The notes beneath the pieces were generated by a model. It had not been told where the DNA came from and searched no databases. It saw nothing but the letters and a program-made list of their open reading frames with translations. A stretch of 64,000 nt of DNA from Eumeta japonica (lineage: Eukaryota > Arthropoda > Insecta > Lepidoptera > Psychidae), in assembly GCA_005406025.1 (NCBI GenBank), contig BGZK01000713.1:186001-250000 (forward strand), read 5' to 3'. Position numbers and translations under genes: made by a program. Positions 47,501 through 60,500 of this stretch are shown here, piece after piece (position 1 is the stretch's first letter; each line of letters starts with the position of its first letter).

Positions 47501-48823
47501 ACGTAGGTAACACTTAAAAATTTTTTGAACTGGCCATTTAGAGACTGTAAAATAAAAAAAATATTTAAATTTTAAAAATGAAATTCTTTGCCAGCCTTAT
47601 TATGTATATTGCATTCATCTGTCATTTGTTTTTACAAATTGGCGGTAAAAAAAATTGTTTATCTAACGTCAATGAAATTTAACGCAAGAAAGCTTTCGTG
47701 CAATTTCATTTAGTGATTTTATATGACTTTCGTTGCCACATAAGCTAACAAGGAAGTTTTATAACAGACTGCGGTTGTTCTTTCATGATGAACCTCCATT
47801 CCTTGCCATTGTTTATAACTGGTTCAACGAGTTCAAACGTGGTCGTACTAATCTGACTGGCGACTTCCGTGAGGGACGTGCTTCTACTATGGCAACGACC
47901 GAAGACAACATCGGTGCTGTGTGGTTCATGATAGAGAGACTATCAAAGCTGATAGATAGGTCACCCATAAAAGAGTGACTTAGTAACAGATTCGAACAAG
48001 TTTGAGCATTCGGTATGAGTTAAATGTACAAAATCCTTTATAAATGTTTAGCGGCAGGACGCTGTGGACTCGGTAGATACCTCATAATTTGACCGAATCT
48101 CAAAAACTCCGGTCGCATTAATTGGTGCTCCGAAATGACGCAAAGATTTTCCGGTGGTGACTCAAATTTCGTCATCTGCTACCATGGTAGCAGATGACTT
48201 CTGAAAGCTGGACTTACTGTTACTATCCCAAAACCAAAAAATAGTCCGCTCCATGTGTTTTTCCTTTCGAGGAGTTGCCTAATAAAGTAAAACGAGGTCG
48301 AAGTGCGGAAAAAATATGGTGATATCTTTCTTTGGAATGACAGGTTTTGCGACAGAAGTTTTAGAAGTTAAAAAAACAGTCATTTCAAACTGGTTCACTA
48401 ACAATTTCTTGTCTTTCATTTCGGAAAAAGTTCGGAAAAAACGACGTCGCAGTAGAATTCTCCTTCATCATGACAACGCCTCATCACATACCGTAAGACA
48501 AACAATTAACTCTTTGGAGACGTTAGGTATACCAATACTGATTCACATCCCTTACAGCCCCGACCTCGCACCGTTCGATTATTATTCATATCCTAAAATA
48601 AAACAAAACCTTTGAGGAAAGTGGTTTACGGAAGCCAATGAAGTAATGGCTGCATATGACCCATAAGTGCGAGTGGGTAAAATGTTTTTCTCTGTGGCTC
48701 CATAGAATGCAGTGATATACATCTACATCTTATTGTACACTATTTTGAAAAAGAATAATAATATTAATAAATTGCTAGTTTGCCCAGTTTTTAGTTTCTA
48801 AAGAGTTTCAGATTGACCCACGT
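47501..48823 (+). mobile_element. Mariner element, full length but dead
   Basis: Transposase motifs fill the middle of a segment of about 1.3 kb, the usual mariner length. The left end reads ACGTAGGT after TATA (47497-47500). The right end, read on the minus strand, gives ACGTGGGTCAATCTGAAA, so the termini look like diverged inverted repeats beside TA. Exact ends may be off by a base or two. The transposase gene is frameshifted and has a perfect 28-bp palindrome (48171-48198) where the first catalytic block should be. Confidence 0.78.
47720..48700 (+). pseudogene. Mariner transposase pseudogene (DD34D type)
   Basis: The N-terminal helix-turn-helix part shows YNWFNEFKRGRTNLTGDFRE and GRASTMATTEDNI (47733-47978). 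A later frame gives RWIPHNLTESQKL (around 48065-48110), the hallmark linker. The catalytic core has ESWTYCYYPKTKK near 48205, with the expected Asp before it missing, then VFPFEELP, HHDNASSHT (Asp at 48472-48474) and YSPDLAPFDYY (Asp at 48577-48579). Exactly 34 residues separate the last two Asp codons, the mariner DD34D signature. Several frameshifts and stops (for example after KIKQNL at 48615) disable it. Confidence 0.9.
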
Positions 48824-51800
48824 ATAATAGATTAAAATAGATACAAATTCAAATGCTTATATGCAAATACGTATTTTGGTGTTTCTTTGAGTACAAATCA
48901 AAACGGATCTCTTATTTAGTCTTCTGGATTTTTTCTTTGTTAATGAAGAATAATAACTTGGAATCTCAATATTGATAAAAAACGATTTATGTAATGTTTC
49001 CCAAAAATAATATCAGACAAGTAATTATTATTATTATATTTTGATAAGTCTTTGGCCCCTCATCTAATAGCCTCCATTGCATCGAAATCTTGATATTAGA
49101 TTTTTCGTTTATTTTAATATGAAAAATTTTAGATAATTAGTTATTTCAATGTGGTAAGTTCATGTTTAAATCGAAGTTCGTTCGGACATCGGTTCGCAAA
49201 ATGATTTTTTTTTGGGGTTCCTTCTGTACGTATGTACTGTGGTTCAGGCACTTATCATTAATCTCTTAGCACAGCAGAATATCTTCATTTGAAATATTAG
49301 CGGCCGCCGTACTTCAACGAGTTCACTTGGAATTGGCTCGTAGCATCTTTTTAATATTGTTTAACGCCAGCCTGAAAAATTGTTCTCATGTTACCAATAT
49401 TATATTAATCTTATAACAATAATAATACTGCGTCTTTGTTGGTCGATACACATTAAAATTTGCACACTATTTTGAATGTGCTTTCCATTTATTTTGTTTT
49501 TGAGTATTTAACGTAGTTTCCTCAAGAATTTAACTTAAAATAAATTATTTTTTACTTATCATAAATCAATGTATTAAATATTCCGTAAAGTTTCAATAAT
49601 CGGCGTTGATAACAATCGAATGTAAAGACTTTCTATGAATTCTTTTCGGCTTTAGATCATACTTGGCGAAACACTAAAAAAAAAAATAGTTCAACGAAAC
49701 TATATAAATGTACATGAATGGGTTCATCTAAAAATAATAATAAAATGTATTGAATTGTGCACAATTATTGATTATAAAATTTAAAAAAATCGTTATTCTA
49801 TTTACTCGTTTTTATTTATCGTCATCAATAAACTTATTTTAAATCATGAGTTATACTTGCATTACAAAAAAGGAAGAATTTTTATATCATTTAGTTACAC
49901 ATGAATTCGAAACGAATATTATGTTTTAAAGTGTATTTTGTTATTTTTTTACCTTTTCAAGCAAATTCAAAATTGGTGTTTTAACCCTAGAAGAAATTAA
50001 AATGTCTTTAAACCACTGTAATCCGATAAAACATAAAATTAAATGAGTCGAGATCGAAATTGAAACATGTAATTCACGACATGTTATAAATTAAAAAAAA
50101 AAACTTTAATTTATAACTTTCAGAATAGTATACGAACGAAAAATATAAACGTCATAGTCGAACGAAAGTTCGACTCGTTTTGTGCCCGTGAACGTATAGA
50201 AGTACAGTCGAGCCACAGATATAGTGGAATGTATCACGCGCGTACTCCGACGTCAGCTTTTATGGTCCCACATAAAATATCGAGCGATGCCGTGACCGAA
50301 CAAATTATCGACTCAAAAGTTGGAAGCGCTGGAGCTTTCGTGCGACGTCGGAAAACATCGGAGGCGTTCGGCCGCGTTCGGCTGTTTCCGTCCGTCTCTC
50401 GCGTTAAGGGTACCACGTATAAGCTGCTTATTGTATTTTTATAGTTATTTTGATCGGGGCACACAGAACGTTTATTGTGCGGATTATCCGCCATGAATAC
50501 AGAACGCGGCAATAGGTATTACACATTGTGATCGCGATGTGCACAGCTGATGGCGGACAATGCGTGCGCGCCGCGCGCCGGTCGGCGGGTTTGTTTTTAA
50601 TAAATCGTTTATGATGTGCCGCTTTTAATAATTTAGCCGGCGTATCGCCCGCGACATGACAAAGTTATAAAAGGAATAAAAATGTTTTTTTTTGGTAAAG
50701 CGTTGTCACAGAATGGACATTGTAACTCTTTATAATGATAATAATAATGAAATATGTAGTGTACTAAACACGCAGATTGTTTTTTAATAATAGCATGTTT
50801 ATATGAATATTTTGCCGAGGTCAATCCTTTTTATGAATCCTTTCAATCCTTTTTATGATATTCGATTAAACTTGATCGATAAAATTAAAAATGATTTATG
50901 ATTTATACATTACTAGCTTTCCGCCTGCGGCTTTGTTCTAGTGGTATTGGGCCTGTCACATAAAAAAATTATCGAAAGGTAATGTCCTCTCTCATTCACC
51001 GGTCCACCCTCCTCCTACCTCCCGTTCATAACGTCGAGTTTAGTTTCTGTTGAACGTCGTTATTCATTCATATTATGACGTCTGAGGTGTTTGACGCTAG
51101 CAATTATTATTTACCTTGTAACTTGTCAAGTTAGAACTTTAAATGAAGATAACTTTTTTCTTAACATCCGATTCAAATGAAATAAAGTTTTGTATCCAGC
51201 TTAACGCTAAGCTCTATTTATCAATGCAAACTGTATTATGTATGTATTATAATTCGTTTAGTAATTTTAGAGATGTGCACAAACATGCAGGCAAGCGAAT
51301 AATTTAAAAATCTTTGTTTTCACTTATATTTCTTCGTCACGTTTCCATTTTTCATACAGACTTTTAATGTACAGATACAATGTACATGGTGGTACTATTT
51401 TATTACACGCATAGATTTATTGCTGTAACTATTCAGATTACGTAGAGATTAAATAAATTGTCACTAGAAGCAAATACACGAGTACTCAAAATTTTAATTG
51501 AATACAATCGAATGAACCGCATCCATTTATTTATGTCTAAATTGTCAGAGTAATAGTTTTACAATACCATAGAATGTTTGCATGGTATTGTCAAAAAAAA
51601 TATACACAACTACAAATACTGTTTGAACAATTTACTCGTTTGTTGATTTTGTTTTAGAACTCACAGGACAGATCTGCAGAGACGGAGCATTGGAAAAAAA
51701 AGGAGACACATACCTAAATCTAAAAACGGCATTCTCAATATAGTAAACGTATAGTTACTTCAAGCAAATTAGTTTTGTCAGCTGTATTATGTACACAATC

Positions 51801-52814
51801 ATAAACCGACAGGATATCTCAGGTTTAACAACGGCGATAAATTTCATACGAATCCCATCGGCTAAAAGGTGACTCCGTTATGACGCCCCTATAAAGCGCG
51901 TACAGTCGTAAACAATACAAAGATAAATCATACGAAACGAGTATTAGAAAATATCCCGCCGCCCCATAGTTTAACCGGCCTGAATTATGGCTCCTCCAAC
52001 AATACTTGCACTGAACTTCATTCGCTAATGGATGTTGTTCTCAAAAATTAATTTGGGTAGGCAACAAAACTACAGTGTGTACGCACCCAATCACGCGCAC
52101 CCTCTCGCCAAGGTTGTCACTTGACTGCACGAAATAATGGCGAACGGATAAATTAAAGTGCACGAGTCGAGACAAACTTTATTTTCAACGAAAAATTAAA
52201 ATTCTCGACCGACTATAGTATAAATGAACAACATAAGAAAAATTGAATAGAGGTATTTTCACTATGAATTGCTAATAAGTTACATATTAATTGTAAGCGT
52301 GTGACGTCAGCACGAGTGGAATTTGAAATTTAGCATTTCACAAAATATGAAACATCGAACGATATCTAAAAAACCCAATCAAACAAAAAGTATTAAGATA
52401 TTTCAAGAATCAACAGAGTTCCAGGTGTCGGCAACCCTACAGCTATTCCGCAGTCGTCAAGGGTGCGAGACCGAGCACTCGGTTACGGGGTGAAGTGGCA
52501 TTGTTTCACAGCCATCTCCGCTGAACAAACTTTTTAATTTATTAACGCAAGGGTTGCCGCGGCCAGTTGTAAAAAATTACTTTTATCGCCGCCTTTACTT
52601 ACGTGACAACAATGCGATATAATAATTCATACGTATAGATAGAACAGTATCAGAGACAAGACGTCAAGTGCCTAGCATTGTGTTTCAAAAGTTGAAACAA
52701 TTTGAAATGGGTCTTGCTACAAACTCGAACGATGTGATTTATTGTTATGGGAAAATTACCGGATAAGTGTGATTGTATTGTTGTTTCGAGTTTATTAGAC
52801 TATTACATACATTT
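48824..52814. other. Gene-free stretch
   Basis: No gene recognised. GC-richer islands lie at about 50205-50420, 50525-50660 and 52430-52600. A hairpin with arms AGTCGAAC and GTTCGACT and a GAAA loop is at 50156-50175. Near 50925-50960 a CCGCCTGCGGCTTTGTTC block matches the opening of the repeat at 27765 and 63228. CAATCCTTTTTATGA is repeated at 50822 and 50844. Confidence 0.4.
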
Positions 52815-52934
52815 AATCTCAATCTATATAATATTGTAAATGCGAAACTCAGCATAAATATTTGTTGCTCAATCACGCCAGAACGGCTAAACGGATCTGA
52901 ATGGCGTTTGGGACATAAGTAGATTATAATCTGA
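52815..52934 (+). repeat. Short interspersed repeat
   Basis: TCTATATAATATTGTAAATG, CTCAATCACGCCAGAACGG and TAGATTATAATCTGAA follow the order of the repeat at 46645-46795. It directly abuts the 3' end of the non-LTR fragment at 52935-53570. Confidence 0.45.
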
Positions 52935-53570
52935 AATTCAAAATTCAAAATATCTTTATTTCATAGGTTACAAAATAACACTTGAAATACGTCATATTTT
53001 TTTGCGAATTTACACTTTACTGCTCGTTCGGAAGGCAGTTTTCCCTCAAGAAGAACGAGCTAGAAACTTAAGGGTAGCTCTTTTCTAACTTGCACATACA
53101 TAGCCAAAACAAATACGGAATCATTAGGAATGACACAGCCCGGCAAGAGGTCGAGCCGCTTATGCCCATTGATTTTTTTCTTCTAAATATTCAGAAATAG
53201 CATAGTACCCTTTTTTACTGAGTGATTGTTTAATAACAGTCTTAAATTTATGTAGGGGTAAATCTTGCATATCTACAGGAACCTTATTGAATAGGCGCAC
53301 ACAGAGCCCTCTGAATGAATTTGAGACTTTACTTAGTCGACTAACATGTGAATTCAGTTTATTTTTATTTCTGGTATTGAGATTATGTCGACTACTATTT
53401 CTTTTAAAAATTTCTAAATTTTTTTTTACATATAATAAATTTTCATAAATGAATTGAGATGCCAGGGTTAAAATGCCAATTTCCTTAAACGTATTTCTAA
53501 GGGACGTACGAGGTCCGAGCTTGTAAATGGCGCGAACGGCCCGCTTCTGCAAAATAGTAGAAAGACTACT
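52935..53570 (-). pseudogene. Non-LTR retrotransposon 3' end (reverse transcriptase C terminus)
   Basis: A 130-codon minus frame (53160-53552) reads MQKRAVRAIYKLGPRTSLR, then FIYENLLYVKKN, HNLNTRNKNKL and SNSFRGLCVRLFNKVP. This is the conserved tail found after the polymerase domain of a widespread insect non-LTR group. The 3' untranslated part ends AAATAAAGATATTTTGAATT followed by TTGAATTTC (about 52934-52965 on the plus strand), a typical short tandem tail. The element is 5'-truncated near 53570. It may be the same family as the relic at 43600-45110. Confidence 0.72.
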
Positions 53571-56500
53571 TTTTTATCATGAAAAAATGCATGGTTCCTA
53601 TGGGATAGCATAGCAATTATATCCTACAGGAACCGTGTATTTAAAAGGTGTTTCGTTATAGTTCGGGAAATAAACTTTTAGCGCATTATCCTCGATAAGG
53701 TTTGAGCAATTTACACAGTAACGAAAAAAGTTCTTTAAAAAATTTAAATATGTGCATAATTTGCTTTTTATCTAGTTATGTTGAATTTATTATGAAACTT
53801 TTTATGGAGCGAGGTAAGACTTTGAAAATTAGTGAGATGAGTCTTTCACAATTAAATTGGGGGAGCGTAGTTGTGATGTATAAAAATGAGTGTGTATTTC
53901 ATTGCTTTTTTTCGTTTCAAGCTTAAATAATTCGTACAATTACTATGAAACTGGCAACACGTTGCACTCGCGAATACGAAGATTTCTGAAAAAAGGAAAC
54001 TAGCATCCATATTTCACTATTCAGCATATTTATTTCAGCATATTTTCACTATTGATCCGAACTGTTCGACTGATTTAAGACTTACTTCGTTAATGAGAAT
54101 ATCCTCGAGTAAAACCGACTATTAACATTTCGCTTTGGCTTCATGTGCATATTTATATTATTACATATTCTAAAAATTGTTTCACTTATAGAAAGCAAAA
54201 TTACCTCCAAGTACCATAATTTTTTTTTGATACTAGAATTTGCCCCAGTATCGTCCCAAGATGAAGGAATCTGTACTGTCTACGCGATCGGTAACCTAGT
54301 ATTACATATGTTTTGAAAAATATTTAACATTTAATGAATAATTGAATATTATCTAATGGACTCAAAAGAAAAATATGAACTCAGAAAACTGTGTTATAAA
54401 AAAGTATAATATTGACAGTATCCAGAATTTCCAATATTTGTATTATAACATGAAAGGTGGGTAGCACATTGTTTTCGTATCAAAACGTCAAGAGTTGAAT
54501 CCTTTACGCTGATGACAGACGACTTGGGCAATCATTTTTTAGCTTCAGGCAAACCACTTATTCCAAATCTTGGAGCCCACGTTAAGACCTAGGTCCCGGC
54601 CTTTATCACCGTATCGATGGCAATAGTCTTTAACAACCCCGAACTCGCACGGGATCTGTCTATAAAGCATAGTCAATCTCTCAAAAATCAGATAACACAC
54701 AAGTTGAGGGGTTGTGGGTATTCATGGGCGGCGGTGAGCATCTTCTCTCTTTTAGCTAACCTGTTCTTTTACCCCTTAAAAGTCCTATAAAAAAATTCTA
54801 ATATGGAATTGTGGAAAACTATATCCTTGAGATTAACAAAAATCTACTAGCGACATCTATAACTTGAGGATGACACTTTATAAGAGTATATTTCTCAAAT
54901 CTGTAACATTACAAGGAAACCGGTAAGTTGCAGTTCAAAAGCATAAATATGGATTAATATATTTATCAAAGACAAAGAAAGCTTAAGGTATAATCAACGA
55001 GAAATCATGTCGTTCCATTCATTTTTATGGTTTGCGAAAGTAAAATGGAAAGCTGCATACGTGCTTCGTATTAACAAAAGATTCATACAATCCTTCGCGG
55101 AGAGGATCAATGCGCTCAAAAGTCGCTGTTTGCAACCCAATATCAATAATAACCTCACGAGGATTTTCTGAAAAGGATAATAAAAGGAAAAAAAAAACAA
55201 CAGAAGGACATAAAATTTCGCCCAAAGCGATGTGTGTCCGAACAAAAATGAGGGCCATTCGTCAGGATTAAGAAATTTTATTGTGCGGGCCGCGCCGGGC
55301 GGGGCCGGGCGGTGAGCGGCGGCGGGGCGAACGTTTATATCTAAGGTTGTGTCCATATTAAATTTTTCAGAGCGACATTTTAAGGCTATTCCCGTGAATA
55401 TCATTGAAATATTTAATAAACGTCATACGCCACATTTTTCATAAAAAAGTATCTTTCCGACTCGCCGATCGAGTGGTTGTCTTCGTATATAGACCAACAT
55501 TATATCAAAATTAATGAGATTTAAGAACTACAAATTTCAAGTTTAGTTACTTATACAAATATTAGTAACATTTTGGATTACCTTGAAAAAGAAAGAAAAT
55601 CAAATTAATGCACAGAGATTTAATATATACCTATACCTAGTAGGTTACCGAGAAATTCATTTTACGTGCACATTAATACCTAAATCATCATTGTTCATAT
55701 ACATGGTCCAACCTCTCCGTGTATTGAATTTCTGTGGCAAGACGTTAGTCGGATACATTTGCGTGAACGCTGTGCTACGTCATAATTTGTATTTATTCAT
55801 GTGAAAATATATATTACATGCGAGCGGATATATTAAATGTGAGTGTTGACGACTTTATACAGCTGTTGAAGTTGCTATTAAAGACGTAAAAATTGGCGGA
55901 CAGAGCATAGCCAAGCGCCCATTGTGGCCCCAGAAGCAAATAAACTCTCTATACGCTTACGAGCCACGAACTTGCATTCACATCTCAGTAATTCTATTTC
56001 CTCTCATTAAACACTTTCATTACATTTTTGAGTAGTTGGAGAAATTTATTTTTCAACACGTATATAGCTATAAGTTATAGTATCAATATTTTCGATTTTT
56101 GTATAAATTGCTGGATTTATGTTGCCTCAGATTTGGAATGGCAACAATACTTCATAGTTCATTTACATCAACTATAAGGCGAAATACTTTATACATTTAA
56201 TCTATAATAAGAATATATTCGTTATTTTGTTTCTTTAGATTTGACATTATGATGATCTATCTATAATTTGTGTTTTAGTATTTCATTGTGATTTTTATAA
56301 CAATTCACTTTACAATTTTATATTTATATGTTATATTCATATTTTAATTTCTTTTTAGTTTTTTGAATTTGGATCAAAAAACAATGAACGCACTAAGCAA
56401 TTATAATTGAGATACTTTTAAAAATATGACTTTAATGTGTCACCAACACCGTTCATCACTTATAGGTAGATATGAAAAAGATTTATGGTCTCTGCCATAA

Positions 56501-59041
56501 CCACAAATCTCCAGGCTTGTGTCACCTTTCTGCACCTCGTGCTTTTCTAACATTCATCAATTGGATCACGCGAGCTCGGTCGCTATGTGAGTTTAAATTT
56601 CATGCTTATTCAATAGAGAAAATTGCACATCGATCTGCATATACCTATAATCGAGACGCTAACACGATCGAGAGTGGAACAGTAACTCAAATCTGGATAG
56701 AAATGCAGATTCGGATGTCAAATTCAAATGTGAATTTACTTTACGTCTACCCGGACGTATAGGGGCGAACGTCGTCACTATAGCCCAGTATAAAGCAAGA
56801 AACTTATTTCCTTTTCAGCGCGGTTGTGTCAAGTGCGCTAGAATATGATGCCAGATAATTGCGGTTTTGTAAAGAATGCAACCGCATGGGTTACGTCTCT
56901 CTTACACAGCCGAGCGGTAAATTAGCTTCGGTGAGATACGACCACATCGCGCCCACAGCGAGACTACGATGTGTCGAATTATCACTACATATTCGTATCT
57001 TATATCGTAAAAAGGCACCTTGCCTTTTTAGATTCTATTATAAAACTAATGTTTTGTTTCTCATAATCCTTATTAAAAAAATTCCAATGAATATTTTCAA
57101 TAAAGATTTTGAGAGAAATTATTTTTTATAACTGATTGTCTACTAAAATATATAGAATCATAGTTTTTAGTGTTTTAAATGGTGACCGATTTAAAGTAGT
57201 ACAGTCAAAGATCAAGAAAAAAAGGAAGAAAAAAAGAAAGAATATAAATTTTGCGGACGTAGACCGAGATCACATAGCCGGTCTTTGATGTTGTAAGGTA
57301 AATCATATCTAAAAATATATGTAATGATTTAAAGGATTACAGTCGCGTACATCTTGAATACGTGGATACAATGAGAAACAGAACATAAAAATTTATATGT
57401 ATATTTAAATTATGAAGCTGAAATGCCTTTTAAGTTTTTACTTTTTTGGTTCAATTTGTTTCAAGTATATTTGTGATTGTGTGAGGCAACGAAAGTAAAA
57501 TGCATCAAATTTGAAGGATTACAAGGATCACTCTTAAAAGTAATGAGACAGGAACCAAACTCCTAAAATCCAGATGCCAAAATTATTACCAAAATAGTCA
57601 TTGTGGCGGCTGACGCGTTGCCAGACAAAAAGGGATGTGTGGAAGAGAGACATAAATACAGCGCCACGCAAATACATTAGTTTGTCTTGTCAATGATTGT
57701 AGGCGAGGTATTGATCAAGGTATAAAAGATCTCCTGAATCTAATGTAATACGGCATCAACTACAGTGACAAAGAAGTTGCGTGGAGTAAACTTCTAGAAA
57801 TGTACAGTTTAATATTATTTTGGCGCATTTATTACTAGAATGTGAAGAAAATCGACAAAAACGAATTGTAAAGAATATAGATTATGTGCGCACAAAAAGA
57901 CAACGAAGTCTCACACTGAAAGATATGGAACTAAATTCGACTGTCAGTACGAGTATCAAAACTAATATCTTCCACAAGCGGTACAATTCTGATTCGTGCT
58001 AGTGTAAAAGTGACTTTCAAAGAAATTGAAATATATCCTAGGCAAAAATTTAACACTGTGGAGGAGTCGCCTTGAGTGCAGGACGATGGGAGGGCGTTAT
58101 ATTTTCACCTATGGATCGAATCCTACCGAGTCTATTTCTTTTAATCATCAAATTTCATTCGCAGCGTTATTTTTTTTATTTGTAGATCAAAGACTTCACA
58201 CCATAAATCTTAGTGACGTAATACGTAAAGTAAAATTCCTCGGACTGTAGTAGGTACGTACGCCACATGTAGTGTGCGACGTCGACACTGCGTTGTTGAA
58301 TATCCTTAACACGATAAAACAGAAAATAAAATATCGCCGATTGAATAGAGGGCATTACAGCAAAACCCTCGTGATTATTTGCATTAGAAATGGAAAAGGT
58401 TTTTTCTCTCAGCCATAATCGAGTGTACCGCGGCCGGGTTAGGGTCCCTCAGGAGAGCCGGCAGAGGGTGGCCAGCACTGCCCGCTCGGGGAAGATCGAC
58501 CCGTTTCGAATGGGATATTTTTATTACCAATTTTTGTTACTAATGATTTATATATGAAAAAGAGGTTGCATTTCTCAGCCTTGTCTCTTATCAGTGCCGA
58601 TCGTATGATATTATAATATATAAAATTCAATTTTCGTAATCTTTGATTTTGTTATGACACGAAATGCATAATTAGTAATAAGTGGATATAGGTATATATA
58701 TATACATAGACATGTATTCCAAGGAAATAATCCGTATGTTACTCCTATATTAGAAAACATAAATGTTACAAATGCTAGTGATATTTCTTGGGTGTCTGTA
58801 TATCTGTTCTAATCTAAAATGCATTGTGATAGACCTCGCGAAATAATATTTGCATTTTGCCTTGAATTTTAAGTTTATCGTAATCAAAAATAAATTTGTC
58901 ACATGTACAAATTTTTGACTGTTATTAATTAAACGTCGAATATTTAAGTTTGTAATGTTTTCTGTAATGTGATTAAAAAGGCCTGGAATAATTTCGAGAC
59001 ATCGTGTATAAATGTAGTTAGAGACGAAAATAGAAGCATGC
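53571..59041. other. Gene-free stretch
   Basis: No host gene recognised. It includes the repeat tail 54590-54785 and GC-richer islands at about 55260-55340, 56830-57000 and 58425-58510. A plus frame at 57820-58002 starts MAHLLLECEENRQKR, which faintly resembles the end of some non-LTR polymerases; the evidence is weak. Confidence 0.4.
54590..54785 (+). repeat. Short interspersed repeat, third copy of the tail family
   Basis: AAGACCTAGGTCCCGGCC is followed by GTTGTGGGTATTCATGGGCG and by GTTCTTTTACCCCTTAAAAG. The GGTTGTGGGTATTCATGGGC block and the final TTTRCCCCTT block match the tails at 330-445 and 22300-22424, and this copy keeps the most sequence. Confidence 0.5.
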
Positions 59042-59651
59042 TGTTACAGACATCCACGCTCTTAATGATAATTTGTGAATATATATATTATTTTGTTTTA
59101 TAAAACGGACTAGGTTAAGAATTCTTTTGCGTTTTTATTGTATTTTGTGTATTTATTAAATAATTTGAATAGTTGTATTTTTATTACCCGGGAAGGAATT
59201 AGTTGTAAGGAATCATATATTTTGTAATGTTTGCTTGTTTTCGTACATTTGTTGTGTTTTTAGTATTTTTATGTTGCTTGCTTTATTGTGTTTTGTCTTA
59301 TTATATCATGAATATGAAAATTGTGATGCGCATGTGAGTTGCATATGAAATTGTGCTTTGGTAGGAGTACCAATTAGATGCCGCGAACCGCGGCGGTCGT
59401 TAGGGTACGACCGCGAATCGGTGTACAGAGCATATGTAGCGCTCATGCGTTGCACTGGTACGGCCGCCCCCGGCGCCTACCGGACGCCGAAGTGTCCGAC
59501 GCGCCGCGCGCCTACCACGCTGCGGACGGCGGGGCGCCTACCCGGACATCGTGGGAACAATTATTCTAATTGTGAACCGATGCTTCGGGGGGCCCCTCGT
59601 CGATCGGAAAGACGACCCAGACGAGGGCCGGAGCGAGAAGAAGAGGACACC

Positions 59652-60500
59652 GGCTCACTGACGCATGCGTGGCTGAGCCGTGCCTCCCCCCCCGCCCTCG
59701 TCAACCACCACTCCGCAACCCGGTGCCCCCCCCACCCGCCGCCGAGCGCATGCGCAATGACGCGCGCGCCCGAGGGTGGCCCGGCGTAGGCACCGGATTG
59801 AAGATTGAAGACCGATCGAAGAAAGAAGAAGGAAGAAGAAGATGGGTGATCGGAAAACGAAGAAGAGGTGAAGGACGCGGCTCGCTGACACGTACTGCCC
59901 TGGCTGCCGCCGTCCGACGCGTGGATAGCCTGATCAGCGGTCGGCAGGCGCGCTCGGTTAGATCTACGCCAACGCGGGTCACCGATGCGTGCCGCCTTGA
60001 TCCGGTCGGCGTCCACCAGCGTCCGACCACCGGCGGTCGGCTGCGTGTACGGCCTGTTCCGCGCCTCCCTCCCGCCCTCGGACACTACCTCTTCACAACC
60101 CGGTGCCCCCCACCCGACGCTGAGCGCATGCGCGGTGACGCGCGCCGCGGGTGGTCCAGCGTAGGCACCGGATCGACACCACGACAAGGGCTAGAGAGAA
60201 AAGAAGAGGTTGAGGGACACGGCTCGCTGACACGTACTGCCCTGGCTGCTGCCGTCCGACGCGTGGATAGCTTGATCAGCGGTCGGCAGGCGCGCTCGGT
60301 CAGATCTACGCCAACGCGGGTCACCGATGCGTGCCGCCTTGATCCGGTCGGCGTCCACCAGCGTCCGACCACCGGCGGTCGGCTGCGTGTCCAGCTTGAG
60401 CTGTGCCTCCCTCCCTCGTCGAGCACCAACCTACGCCGGAGCCCCTCCACCTGCCGGCGCCTGCGCAATGACCGCGCGCGCCCGCGTGTGGGTCGGCGAC
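59652..60500 (+). repeat. GC-rich tandem-type repeats, spacing 342 bp
   Basis: A 168-base block beginning CTCGCTGACACGTACTGCCC at 59881 recurs at 60223 with about three differences, so the spacing is 342 bp. The flanking segment ending GTAGGCACCGGAT occurs at about 59786 and 60161 (spacing 375), and a more diverged version follows at about 60405-60500. The unit is therefore present about two and a half times. Open frames exist on both strands here only because the sequence is GC-rich and poor in stops. Confidence 0.85.

Noticed and set aside
54994..55404. 136-codon minus-strand frame
   Set aside because: It crosses a GC-rich CCGGGC tract and a poly-Phe stretch from an A-run; no domain and no splice context.
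57820..58002. Reverse-transcriptase tail starting MAHLLLECEENR
   Set aside because: The likeness is limited to one short motif and the flanks show no supporting reverse-transcriptase text.
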